Assembly: GCA_022722495.1 (NCBI GenBank)
Contig: JAIJLI010000102.1
Span: 1 to 7,142, forward strand
Source: Dialister sp.
GTDB taxonomy: Bacteria > Bacillota > Negativicutes > Veillonellales > Dialisteraceae
Direction of reading: 5' to 3'
Length of the DNA: 7,142 bases
Below are positions 1 to 6,846 of this stretch, piece after piece. Each line of letters opens with the position of its first letter. The stretch's first letter is position 1. The notes under the pieces are model-generated. The model was given only the letters and a program-made list of their open reading frames with translations, did not search any database and was not told the origin of the DNA. A program made the translations under genes and the position numbers.

Positions 1-164
1 GTATTTACATCTCTTTCAGAGACTGCCTTCCCATCAGCAAGTGCAGCAGCCGCCTTCACTGCTTCGTACCCCATCTTCTCCGGATTCTGTGCGATGGTAG
101 CAAAGTGATAGCTGCCATCTTTTAAGTTTGAAAATATAAAGTAAAAAGCAGACGCCTCATGCAC
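1..164 (-). pseudogene. Partial remnant of a sugar-type ABC transporter periplasmic binding protein (C-terminal part)
   Basis: Reading leftwards on the minus strand, an open frame of 54 codons runs off the left edge. Its core, KDGSYHFATIAQNPEKMGYE (about frame residues 15-34), followed by an alanine/lysine-rich helix, matches the C-terminal lobe of Peripla_BP_4/RbsB-type sugar-binding proteins, where a 'KDG...ATVAQNP..MGY.AV.A' stretch is typical. In an intact protein roughly 250 residues and a signal peptide would precede it. Here the frame is closed by TGA at 167-165, and the dozen residues after it (VHEASAFYFIF...) do not resemble the family. The only possible start is a GTG at 164 with no well-placed ribosome binding site. 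I infer a gene that has lost its 5' part, with the break near 125-165. The family call rests on motif memory, not a search. The gene continues outside the window, so its 3' end cannot be judged. Confidence 0.6.
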
Positions 165-174
165 TCAAAATTTT

Positions 175-192
175 CTAAGGAAATACTCCTTA
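175..192 (-). terminator. Weak hairpin overlapping the cobC stop codon
   Basis: On the minus strand TAAGG (192-188) can pair with CCTTA (180-176) around a 7-base loop. The cobC stop codon forms part of the left arm. A short AAAATTTT stretch follows a few bases later. The stem is only 5 bp and the T run is short and not adjacent, so this is at best a weak terminator. No better terminator is visible between cobC and the left edge. Confidence 0.25.
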
Positions 193-840
193 TTTAGGCA
201 GATGCGATGTCGCTGTATCTGCCAGATGACTGGTCTGATTCAGAGAAAAAAGCATATTCATATCATTCATGTTATTTTCCCCGACAAAATGGCGGATCTC
301 CGTGATGCTGGCATTGGATAGACCCATATTCCATGAACGTGAGAGCGGAATGTCGATCATCGCACAGATGATCGTGCGAAGGGCTGCGCCATGACTGACG
401 ATGGCATAGCTTTTATGATCTCCACGGGATAGAAGCTCCTTCATGAATGTCATTGTACGTACCTGACAGTCACGGAAAGACTCTCCGTGAGGGAGCCGCA
501 GCTGGTCAGGATGGTGATACATCTCACTGATCATGCCGGGCCAGAGCTGATCGATCTCGCTGAAAGTCTTCCCCTCCCAGTCACCGAAGCAGAGCTCCTG
601 CAGCGCAGGCACAATTTCAAGCTCCATGCCATGTGACTTGGCGATGCCTTCCGCCGTAATACGCGCCCGCTGTAAGGGGCTCGTGATCACGCCGTCAAGA
701 GGGATATCCTTGAAATAGGACGCTACTTTCTCCGCCTGCGCCATCCCCATATCGGAGAGCGCAACGTCCGTCGAACCCTGATAACGCCCTGATTTATTCC
801 ATTCTGTCTCTCCATGGCGGATAAGATATAGTGTAATCAT
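190..840 (-). CDS. cobC: Alpha-ribazole phosphatase CobC (histidine phosphatase family)
   Basis: 216 residues, close to the usual ~200 for this family. The N-terminus carries the histidine-phosphatase signature LIRHGET with R8 and the phospho-acceptor H9. Further family residues are R58 in SPLQRAR, E82 in the LQELCFGDWEG segment (79-90), and the second catalytic histidine H150 in VSHGAALR. The family includes phosphoglycerate mutases and many broad phosphatases; the FGDWEG-type motif and the position at the end of a cobamide operon favour CobC. It removes the 5'-phosphate from alpha-ribazole phosphate, or from adenosylcobalamin phosphate, in the nucleotide-loop branch in the cytoplasm. The ATG start has a good AAGGAG site 9 bases upstream. 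It is the last gene of the run, 46 bases after cobD, and no promoter is evident in that gap, so it is probably cotranscribed. The tail after about residue 188 is Asn/Met-rich and not conserved to my eye. Confidence 0.9.
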   Translation of the reverse strand: MITLYLIRHGETEWNKSGRYQGSTDVALSDMGMAQAEKVASYFKDIPLDGVITSPLQRARITAEGIAKSHGMELEIVPALQELCFGDWEGKTFSEIDQLWPGMISEMYHHPDQLRLPHGESFRDCQVRTMTFMKELLSRGDHKSYAIVSHGAALRTIICAMIDIPLSRSWNMGLSNASITEIRHFVGENNMNDMNMLFSLNQTSHLADTATSHLPK

Positions 841-886
841 AGCTGTAGTCTCCTTGTCTGATCTCTGAGAACGTTTGTCCCCCAGA

Positions 887-1966
887 TCAATCTTTTTCCA
901 CGGCGCGCAGTGCCCCTATGAGAATCCGATTTTCTTCTTCTGTCCGCACCGCGACACGGAAGTAAGTCTCATCGAGTCCTTCATAATCTCCACACTGCCG
1001 AATCAATATATGATACGGCATCAGTACCTCCTGCAGCTCCTCCGCCGTCTGATATCTTCCTATGAGCCGGCAGAGGATGAAATTCACAGAGCCGGGCAGC
1101 ACCTTGACAAAATCAAGAGCATCAAGTGCAGCCGAAAGTTTTTCTCTTTCCGCTTGACAGTACACCCTGCTATTCCTGATATAATCTGTGTCTTGCGCTG
1201 CTGCCGTCATGTAGGACTGCGCAAGGCCATTCACATTCCACGGAATCAGCGTATCCTGCAATCTCTCCGCCAGCGCAGGGTGAAGATAAGCAGCACCTAT
1301 GCGAAGTCCCGGCACTGCATAGAATTTTGTGAGAGACATCACGACCGCTCCGCAGGTTTCCTTCACAAGAACGTGCCGATAGGATACATCATCCCCCACA
1401 AAATCAATGAAGGATTCATCAATGATGAGGAAGCTCTCTTTTTTCTTTGCCAAACGGAGAACGGCCTCGAAGTCCGATAAAGAAAGCAGCTGTCCGTCAG
1501 GATTATTGGGATGGCCGAGATAGATCAAAGAATGCGGGAAGAGTTTCTTCTCGATCTCCTCTAAAGGAAGTGCAAATCCCTGATCCGCCTTGAGAAGAAA
1601 GCTGTCCACCGGGCAGCCTGCCGCCTCAGCAGAAAGGCGGTACTCCGAAAAGGATGGTGCCGGAACGATCACTTTCTTCAGATGAAGAAGCTCGAGGAAT
1701 TTGTACATGAGCTCGGTCGCACCATTTCCGAGTGCCATCGACTCTTCCGGGATCCCATAACGGATGGAAAGGCTTTTCTTCAGCGCACGGCACTCCACAT
1801 CCGGATAGCGGAGAGTCTCTTTTTCCCAGTGCGCAAGCAGTGCGGCTCTTCCCTTGGGAGACAGACCGAGCGGATTGATATTGATACTGAAATCGAAGAC
1901 TTTGTCCTGCTCCTCTTCGGAGAGGCCAAAGACATCGCCCCCATGGCGGGATGATTTGTTAGACAT
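887..1966 (-). CDS. cobD: L-threonine-O-3-phosphate decarboxylase CobD
   Basis: 359 residues, normal for CobD. It is a PLP enzyme of the class I/II aminotransferase fold. The N-terminus has the CobD-typical HGGDVFGL (8-15) and DFSININPLG (25-34). Cofactor-site features are GNGATELMY (80-88), HPNNPDG (152-158), IIDESF (181-186, with D183 contacting the pyridine nitrogen) and SLTKFYAVPGLRIG (211-224, with K214 the Schiff-base lysine). R337 in YFRVAVR is placed to bind the substrate carboxylate. In family terms it decarboxylates L-threonine phosphate to (R)-1-aminopropan-2-yl phosphate, the linker that CbiB attaches. Its partner is the threonine kinase gene directly upstream. HisC-like histidinol-phosphate aminotransferase is the main alternative, but the N-terminal motifs and the neighbours argue for CobD. 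The start ATG has AAAGGA 8 bases upstream. Unlike the five upstream genes, it is separated from its predecessor by a 132-base structured gap. Confidence 0.95.
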   Translation of the reverse strand: MSNKSSRHGGDVFGLSEEEQDKVFDFSININPLGLSPKGRAALLAHWEKETLRYPDVECRALKKSLSIRYGIPEESMALGNGATELMYKFLELLHLKKVIVPAPSFSEYRLSAEAAGCPVDSFLLKADQGFALPLEEIEKKLFPHSLIYLGHPNNPDGQLLSLSDFEAVLRLAKKKESFLIIDESFIDFVGDDVSYRHVLVKETCGAVVMSLTKFYAVPGLRIGAAYLHPALAERLQDTLIPWNVNGLAQSYMTAAAQDTDYIRNSRVYCQAEREKLSAALDALDFVKVLPGSVNFILCRLIGRYQTAEELQEVLMPYHILIRQCGDYEGLDETYFRVAVRTEEENRILIGALRAVEKD

Positions 1967-1997
1967 AGTGAAAGTCCTTTATCAATAGATTTTTCTT

Positions 1998-2082
1998 AAA
2001 AAGCACGGATTGCATCGTTATCCGATCTCATCTGCGTTTACTTAAATACACAAAAGCACGAACTCTGTCGAATCCGTGCTTT
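1998..2082 (-). promoter_or_regulatory. Structured intergenic element with two competing hairpins (possible attenuator/terminator) upstream of cobD
   Basis: On the minus strand the arm AAAGCACGGATT (2082-2071) can pair in two exclusive ways. One partner is the nearby CGTGCTTT (2060-2053), giving 8 bp with a 14-base loop and a TTTTGTGTATTT-like tail. The other is the distal AATCCGTGCTTT (2011-2000), giving a perfect 12 bp with a 59-base loop and TTTTT at 2002-1998. The distal arm can also pair locally, as CGGAT with ATCCG (5 bp). The T runs downstream of either 3' arm suggest rho-independent terminators or an attenuator acting on read-through from the kinase gene into cobD. The pairings are read directly; regulation is inferred. 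Confidence 0.45.
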
Positions 2083-2083
2083 C

Positions 2084-2112
2084 ATTATAATGTATCAATT
2101 AGATTTTTTCTA
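2084..2112 (-). promoter_or_regulatory. Candidate promoter for cobD-cobC
   Basis: A perfect -10 hexamer TATAAT (2089-2084) lies just after the kinase stop codon. TAGAAA (2112-2107) is a 4/6 match to the -35 consensus at 17-base spacing, inside the kinase 3' end. The -10 sits in a perfect 10-base palindrome, CATTATAATG (2083-2092). A transcript from here would start near 2077, inside the left arm of the hairpin element, so it would not form the full 12-bp stem. The weak -35 keeps confidence modest. Confidence 0.4.
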
Positions 2113-2953
2113 CCTGCATGCCACGATTGGTGAGGCTCACAAGATCGAGGAAGGTGATGCCTTTGACAGTGTCCTCCAGCTTTTCCCGAAGAGGCAAGGT
2201 CTCCATGCCCGGCGGCAAAATAAGTCCCAGGACTGTCCCGCTGTGCGCACAGATGACCCCTTTCCCGCCGAGAGAAAGGCCGATCCGATGAAAATCGGCA
2301 AGCTGCTTTTTATACAGGATCGTCTGGTTGCAGAATGCAGAGATAGAGGCAGCCTCACCTATGAGGTCGATGGATTTTTCAGCGATGCCCTTCTCGAAGA
2401 GACGAAGAGCCTGCGCAATATCCTTTTCATTGCTTTTCTGCAGAGCGATAAGGTCTTCCCGCGAATTGAAAGACATCGTGTCGATCTCTCCCCCACAGTC
2501 ATAGATAAGAATATCCATCGCCGGTGAGAGCCCGAGAGCACGAATCGCTTTCCCTTCCCTGTAGTCGAATTGCACGATCCCCTCGAAGAAGGTCGCATCG
2601 CTTGGCTCTATAGAGAGCGCAATGTGAGCGATCTCCTCCATCGACAGCTTCCGCCCAAAGGAAAGTGCAACGGCCTCTGCAACGGCACTGATATCCGCCG
2701 TGCTCGAAGCAAGTCCCTTTCCTTTCGGTATCGAGGAGATAAGGCGCACGGACGGCCGATCCGTCTCGCCAAGGTAAGCCAGCGTCTTTCTCAGCGCTTC
2801 CTCTGCTTTATCAGGAAGTGCATCCTCTGCCTTTTCATCCACCAGAGCCATCGCATAGCGGTTGATGGGGCAGGTCACCATGAAGGAAGCCCCATCTGCA
2901 TAGCCCTGTATGAATTCGCCGCAGGAACCTGGCGAGCTAACTACATATGCCAT
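2099..2953 (-). CDS. pduX: L-threonine kinase, PduX type (GHMP kinase family)
   Basis: 284 residues from the chosen start, similar to known PduX (~300). The N-terminal SSPGSCGEFIQGY (6-18) is the PduX-type opening. The GHMP ATP-binding loop is IPKGKGLASSTAD (75-87), and a C-terminal GHMP-like segment GVICAHSGTVLGL lies at 232-244. In the family, PduX phosphorylates L-threonine to L-threonine-O-3-phosphate with ATP, feeding CobD, whose gene follows. The start is ATG at 2953: it gives the conserved opening directly and has AAGGGGG about 6 bases upstream, inside the end of cobS, so the two genes overlap by 13 bases. A longer open frame to 3121 adds 56 Arg/His/Ser-rich residues that only mirror cobS coding sequence in another frame, so I rejected it. 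Other GHMP kinases (homoserine kinase, mevalonate kinase) are less likely given the N-terminus and neighbours. Confidence 0.9.
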   Translation of the reverse strand: MAYVVSSPGSCGEFIQGYADGASFMVTCPINRYAMALVDEKAEDALPDKAEEALRKTLAYLGETDRPSVRLISSIPKGKGLASSTADISAVAEAVALSFGRKLSMEEIAHIALSIEPSDATFFEGIVQFDYREGKAIRALGLSPAMDILIYDCGGEIDTMSFNSREDLIALQKSNEKDIAQALRLFEKGIAEKSIDLIGEAASISAFCNQTILYKKQLADFHRIGLSLGGKGVICAHSGTVLGLILPPGMETLPLREKLEDTVKGITFLDLVSLTNRGMQVEKI

Positions 2954-3690
2954 ACCTGCCCCCTTGTAAGAATGACGAAAAGCAGAGCCAGAAAGGCTTC
3001 TGTGAGCTCGGTGACAAATCCATATGTATCGCCTGTCGTGCCACCGATCTTCTTGACGATCCAGCGGTTCAGCTGCAGCCCGAGTACGATGGCAGCCCCC
3101 GCCAGCAGAAGGTAGGTCCATCCGAAAAAGAGTGCAGGCAGCAATGCCAGCACAAAGGCTTTCTCCAGTGCATACTTCTCACGATAAGCGGCAAACGCTT
3201 TCCCCATGCCGTATGGCCGGGCATAGGGATACTCACAGATAGAGATCACCATATTGAGCCGCCCCAGCGTCGGCATCGCCATAAGAACCAGATAGAGCGG
3301 CGCATCCGCCGCGCCCAGCGAGAGCGTTTCCACCAGCACAAAGATCAGAATGGACAGCATACCGAAAGAACCGATAAGGCTGTCCTTCATGATCTCCAGA
3401 CAACGCTCCTTTGAGCGGCCGGAAAACAGGCCGTCCGAAGAATCCATCAGCCCATCGGCGAGTGTCCCCCCGGTGAGGAAAAGCTCTCCCACCACTAGAA
3501 GGAATCCCGTCAAGAGCGGAACCCCCAGCGGCTTCATCAAGAAATAAATAAGGCACATAAAAGCGCCGATGATCCATCCTATCACAGGAAACCAAGTAAC
3601 GCTTTTCCCGAACTCCTCATCATTCCATACGGTGCGGTCGGAAATATGGATACGGGTCAGAAACTGCAGACCCACTAAAAATGCATTCAT
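2941..3690 (-). CDS. cobS: Adenosylcobinamide-GDP ribazoletransferase (cobalamin synthase) CobS
   Basis: 249 residues, the usual length. It is an integral membrane enzyme, with hydrophobic segments at about 31-52, 59-76, 108-127, 132-150, 178-208 and 231-242. The signature is GGTLADGLMDSSDGLFSGR (74-92), whose D79, D83 and D86 resemble the metal-binding aspartates of the family, followed by RCLEIMKDSLIGSFG (96-110). Also conserved are YARPYGMG (156-163) and the C-terminal GGTTGDTYGFVTELTE (216-231). CobS joins adenosylcobinamide-GDP with alpha-ribazole (or its 5'-phosphate), releasing GMP, as the final assembly step at the cytoplasmic membrane. Its substrate comes from CobU, encoded first in the run. 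It starts 4 bases after the cbiB stop with only a weak site (TGGTGAT), so translation is probably coupled to cbiB. Its last 13 bases overlap the kinase gene. Confidence 0.96.
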   Translation of the reverse strand: MNAFLVGLQFLTRIHISDRTVWNDEEFGKSVTWFPVIGWIIGAFMCLIYFLMKPLGVPLLTGFLLVVGELFLTGGTLADGLMDSSDGLFSGRSKERCLEIMKDSLIGSFGMLSILIFVLVETLSLGAADAPLYLVLMAMPTLGRLNMVISICEYPYARPYGMGKAFAAYREKYALEKAFVLALLPALFFGWTYLLLAGAAIVLGLQLNRWIVKKIGGTTGDTYGFVTELTEAFLALLFVILTRGQVWHM

Positions 3691-3694
3691 GAAA

Positions 3695-4675
3695 TCACCA
3701 GAAGATATAAATCAGCACCGTCTCAAGCGCAATGAAAAGAATCGTCGCACCGTACATCATCATGATCGAGGTCATGATATGGTCCGACTTCAGGGGTGTC
3801 TCGGCATCCCCCATGTATTCACGGAATTCCGGTTTCCCTTCATAGTAGTTATACCCGCCGAGCTGCACATGCATCGCACCGGCGACCGTCGCTTCCGCAT
3901 AGCCGCCATTGGGACTCGGATGTTTCTTCGCATCACGCAGGCAGATCTCCACGGCATGACGCCAGTCCAGGCGCAAAAGAAACGCCGCTGCCACAAAGAG
4001 CAGAAAGGTGATACGCGCCGGGATATAATTCAGTACATCATCGAGGCGTGCCGCAAAGCGCCCGAAAAAGAGATAGCGGTCATTTTTATAGCCGAGCATA
4101 GAGTCCATCGTATTTCCTGCGCGATAGACCATCGCTCCTACCGGACCGAAAAGCAGAAAATAGAAGAGAGGAGAAATGATCCCATCCGTCGTATTCTCTG
4201 CGATGGTCTCGATCGTGCCGCGCGCTATATTGCTTTCATCCAGATTCTCTGTATCCCGGCCGACGATCCAGCTCAGTCGCTTTCTGGCTGTCACGAGATC
4301 CTTATCATCTTTCAAAAGATGGTAGATTTCCAGACCGTCTCTAGCAAGCGAGCGCGGCGTCATCGTGAAATAAAGGACAATGGTACTGATGGCTGCATAG
4401 AACCACAGTCCGCCAAGATGTCCAAGGTAAATCAGAAAAGCCGTCAGAAGACCTACGGTAAGCAGCACGAGCAGCACCGTCATCATCCCGCGAAGAAACA
4501 TATTTCCATCGGACGTCTTTTTCTCCGGATACAGGTGGCTCTCGTAGAAGGAGATCAGATTTCCAATAAGTACCACCGGATGCCACTTCGAGCGCGGATC
4601 GCCATAGACCGTATCCACCACGAGAGCCGCGAAAGGGATCGCCGCCTCTGTGATGGAAGTAAGAAGCCCGCTCAC
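3695..4675 (-). CDS. cbiB: Adenosylcobinamide-phosphate synthase CbiB
   Basis: 326 residues, typical for CbiB/CobD-type membrane proteins. Family landmarks in order are DTVYGDPRSKWHPVVLIGNL (21-40), ETIAENTTDGIISPLFY (156-172), VYRAGNTMDSMLGY (183-196), RFAARLDDVLNYIPAR (206-221), KHPSPNGGYAEA (251-262) and the AGAMHVQLGG segment (265-274). Hydrophobic stretches at about 64-85, 88-105, 167-183, 222-235 and 305-325 fit a multi-pass membrane protein. In the family it condenses adenosylcobyric acid with (R)-1-aminopropan-2-yl phosphate, the CobD product, to give adenosylcobinamide phosphate. The start codon is GTG at 4675, directly abutting the TAA of cobQ with no gap. CTGGAG lies 9 bases upstream inside cobQ, which supports this start and implies coupled translation. 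The name cobD is also used for this family in other nomenclature and should not be confused with the decarboxylase at 887-1966. Confidence 0.96.
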   Translation of the reverse strand: MSGLLTSITEAAIPFAALVVDTVYGDPRSKWHPVVLIGNLISFYESHLYPEKKTSDGNMFLRGMMTVLLVLLTVGLLTAFLIYLGHLGGLWFYAAISTIVLYFTMTPRSLARDGLEIYHLLKDDKDLVTARKRLSWIVGRDTENLDESNIARGTIETIAENTTDGIISPLFYFLLFGPVGAMVYRAGNTMDSMLGYKNDRYLFFGRFAARLDDVLNYIPARITFLLFVAAAFLLRLDWRHAVEICLRDAKKHPSPNGGYAEATVAGAMHVQLGGYNYYEGKPEFREYMGDAETPLKSDHIMTSIMMMYGATILFIALETVLIYIFW

Positions 4676-6211
4676 TTATTCATTCTCCAGAATCTTATAG
4701 AAGGCGTCCATATCGAAGTTCTTTCTGACAGTATTCGCCAGACGATCGAATTCCGACTCTTTATACTTTCTGTAGCGGAACTGGATCGGCAGATCTTCGA
4801 GCCCTTTTCTCCGGCGGAGCGCATTGATGACGGCACGGCGGATCTCATCATTATCGAATATGCCATGGCAGTAGGTGCCAAAGACATTGTGTTTTTCATT
4901 GATGAATCCGTCCATCAGATCGACCGGCGCTTCGCTTCTCTGGGTGATATGGAAAAGGGACTGTGCCTCTTTGGTGAGCGTCGTCTCCCCCATATGGATC
5001 TCATACCCGCGCATACCTTTGGCGGAGAATTTCATATCGAGGAAAGGAAGCTCCTCGCAGTCAAAGAGCACCTGATAGGTATTCTTTTTGCCATGCATCG
5101 AAGTTTCATATGGCAGAAGGCCGAGTCCTTCGACTTCATCATTTTCACTTTCCACGTGAAGCGGGTCACAGACTTTTTCCCCGAGCATCTGGTAGCCGCC
5201 GCAGATGCCGATGACAGGTACACCCTCTTCTGCCAACTCACAGATTTCCTTCGCATAGCCCTGTCGCTTCAGGTACAGCAGATCTTCGGTCGTATTCTTA
5301 CTGCCCGGTAGCATGATGAGGTCCGGATGTCCGATCATATCCCCCTGCTGTACGAAGCGGACATTCACATCCGGTTCATGATTCAGTGCATCGAAGTCGG
5401 TAAAATTCGAGATCTTCGGAGTCTGCATGACAGCGATGTGAATATCTCTCATCACGTGATCGCTCGGCATATCCTGCAGGGATACCGAGTCCTCATCATC
5501 GATACCCAGTTTGTCCAGGTAGGGGATGACACCCAAGACCGGTACGCCTGTCCTTTCTTTGAGGAAGGTCAGCGCCGGTTCAAGCAGGGTGATATCGCCC
5601 CTGAACTTATTGATGATGAGCCCTTTCACGAGGGCTCTCTCATCCTCATCGAGCAGCATCAGCGTGCCGACGATCGAAGCAAGCGCACCGCCGCGGTCAA
5701 TGTCAGCGATAAGGAAGACCGGCGCGTGGCATTCCTTCGCGATACGCATGTTGACGATATCATTTTTTTTCAGATTTACTTCCGCCGGACTGCCGGCCCC
5801 TTCGATGACCAGCGCATCATAATGCGTTTCCATATAGGCCAGGGCTTCCTTCACGCTCGCCCATGCCTGCTGGCTGTACTTATTCTGGTAATCGGAAGCA
5901 CTGTAGTTACCGACCGACTGCCCCAAAAGAATGACCTGAGAGCAGGAATTGCCCGTCGGTTTTAAAAGGACTGGGTTCATCTGTACGATCGGATCCGCAC
6001 CTGCTGCTTCCGCCTGCGCGACCGTCGAACGTCCAATTTCGCCGCCGGAACGGGTGACATAGGAATTCAGCGCCATGTTCTGCGCTTTGAATGGAGCTGT
6101 ATTATATCCATCCTGCGTCAAAATGCGGCAAAACGCGGTACACAGGATGCTTTTCCCTACATGAGAACTGGTCCCCTGAAACATGACTCTTTTTGCGATC
6201 TTTGTCATCAT
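4676..6211 (-). CDS. cobQ: Adenosylcobyric acid synthase (glutamine-hydrolysing) CobQ/CbiP
   Basis: 511 residues, the normal ~500. The N-terminal dethiobiotin-synthetase-like ATPase domain (about 8-235) starts with the P-loop GTSSHVGKS (13-21), followed by PFKAQNMALNSYVT (40-53) and VLLKPTGN (81-88), which are distinctive for CobQ. The C-terminal class I glutamine amidotransferase domain (about 255-455) has LPGSKNTTEDL (301-311), nucleophile C337 in GICGGYQMLG, and H449 in GTYCHGIF. The enzyme uses ATP and glutamine to amidate the b, d, e and g side chains of adenosylcobyrinic acid a,c-diamide. CbiA, the related a,c-diamide synthase, is excluded by the CobQ-type N-terminal motifs. Two adjacent ATGs (6211 and 6208) are possible starts; the first overlaps the cobU stop by 4 bases (ATGA) and has AGAGGAG about 8 bases upstream. 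The choice changes the protein by one residue. Confidence 0.96.
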   Translation of the reverse strand: MMTKIAKRVMFQGTSSHVGKSILCTAFCRILTQDGYNTAPFKAQNMALNSYVTRSGGEIGRSTVAQAEAAGADPIVQMNPVLLKPTGNSCSQVILLGQSVGNYSASDYQNKYSQQAWASVKEALAYMETHYDALVIEGAGSPAEVNLKKNDIVNMRIAKECHAPVFLIADIDRGGALASIVGTLMLLDEDERALVKGLIINKFRGDITLLEPALTFLKERTGVPVLGVIPYLDKLGIDDEDSVSLQDMPSDHVMRDIHIAVMQTPKISNFTDFDALNHEPDVNVRFVQQGDMIGHPDLIMLPGSKNTTEDLLYLKRQGYAKEICELAEEGVPVIGICGGYQMLGEKVCDPLHVESENDEVEGLGLLPYETSMHGKKNTYQVLFDCEELPFLDMKFSAKGMRGYEIHMGETTLTKEAQSLFHITQRSEAPVDLMDGFINEKHNVFGTYCHGIFDNDEIRRAVINALRRRKGLEDLPIQFRYRKYKESEFDRLANTVRKNFDMDAFYKILENE

Positions 6212-6798
6212 AACTCCACTCCTCTTTCTTTGAGTTCAATGGTAATCCCTGCCACGGACAGATATACCTTGTCAGCACGCTTGGCGATATACTGATTCGC
6301 CAGACCGACAAGATCCCTGTATACCCGACTCATGGCATTGGCAGGAACGATGCCCATGCCTAGCTCATCGGAAACAAAAATGATCTCTTTATCAGTGACT
6401 TTGGAAATCGAATCAAACATACGATCCAGATCTTTCTCCAGTGCTTTCTGGAGCGTCGTCAGATCTTCCACGCCCAATGTCTCCACCGTGATCCCCTTCA
6501 TATGATCCATCAGAAGGTTATTCACATACATGGTCAGACAGTCGAAAAGAATGTCATCAGCGCCTGCGAGGATCTCATCTATCATCGGCCCTGCCTCATG
6601 CATGACCTCAAAGGTCTTCCAGTCAGCCGGCCGTCTCTCGCGATGAAGCATCACACGATACTTCATCTCATCATCAAAGATCTGGCTGGTGGCGATATAT
6701 CCCTTCCTTTTCCCTGTGGAATGATACATCAGCTTCTCCGCAAATTCGCTTTTCCCGCTGCGCGCGCCGCCCAGAACCAGAAAAATTTGATTCTTCAT
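6208..6798 (-). CDS. cobU: Adenosylcobinamide kinase / adenosylcobinamide-phosphate guanylyltransferase CobU
   Basis: 196 residues, in the family range of about 180-200. The Walker A loop is GGARSGKS (10-17). Then come YIATSQIFDDEM (34-45) and HRERRPADW (52-60), whose H52 aligns by motif with the guanylylated histidine of CobU; ILFDCLTMYVNNLL and VSDELGMGIVP follow, the latter highly characteristic. CobU phosphorylates the aminopropanol hydroxyl of adenosylcobinamide and then transfers GMP from GTP to give adenosylcobinamide-GDP for CobS. The ATG at 6798 directly precedes the nucleotide-binding strand (NQIFLVLGG), and no longer start is needed. The ribosome binding site is GAGGTGA (6812-6806), 7 bases from the start codon. 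It is the first gene of the run and overlaps cobQ by 4 bases. Confidence 0.96.
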   Translation of the reverse strand: MKNQIFLVLGGARSGKSEFAEKLMYHSTGKRKGYIATSQIFDDEMKYRVMLHRERRPADWKTFEVMHEAGPMIDEILAGADDILFDCLTMYVNNLLMDHMKGITVETLGVEDLTTLQKALEKDLDRMFDSISKVTDKEIIFVSDELGMGIVPANAMSRVYRDLVGLANQYIAKRADKVYLSVAGITIELKERGVEL

Positions 6799-6805
6799 TT
6801 CCTCA

Positions 6806-6812
6806 TCACCTC
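6806..6812 (-). promoter_or_regulatory. Ribosome binding site of cobU, embedded in two minimal ORFs
   Basis: GAGGTGA (6812-6806) is a near-perfect complement to the 16S 3' end at good spacing. A second GAGG lies only 2 bases from the start codon, too close to be the main site. Two ultra-short frames overlap this area: ATG AGG TGA (6814-6806) and ATG AGG AAA TGA (6806-6795), the second ending across the cobU start codon. Confidence 0.6.
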
Positions 6813-6846
6813 ATTTTTTCGTCCCTTGACGGGCATTTACCGTTAT

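Noticed and set aside
841..886. A separate promoter for cobC in the gap after cobD
   Set aside because: Apart from the ribosome binding site, I found no paired -35/-10 elements, so cotranscription with cobD is simpler.
2000..2082. A small transposon-like element (MITE) bounded by the 12-base inverted repeats
   Set aside because: The flanking bases show no target-site duplication, no second copy occurs in the window, and T runs after both 3' arms fit RNA terminators or an attenuator better.
2954..3121. A 56-codon N-terminal extension of the threonine kinase
   Set aside because: The added residues mirror cobS sequence in another frame, would create a 181-base overlap and do not resemble the family. 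ATG at 2953 has a ribosome binding site and begins right at the conserved PduX opening.
3569..5311. A 580-codon plus-strand open frame antisense to cbiB and cobQ
   Set aside because: It lies opposite two genes with clear motifs, its product is rich in His, Arg, Ile and Gln with no recognisable domain, and it crosses their junction. It is a long shadow of their codon usage.
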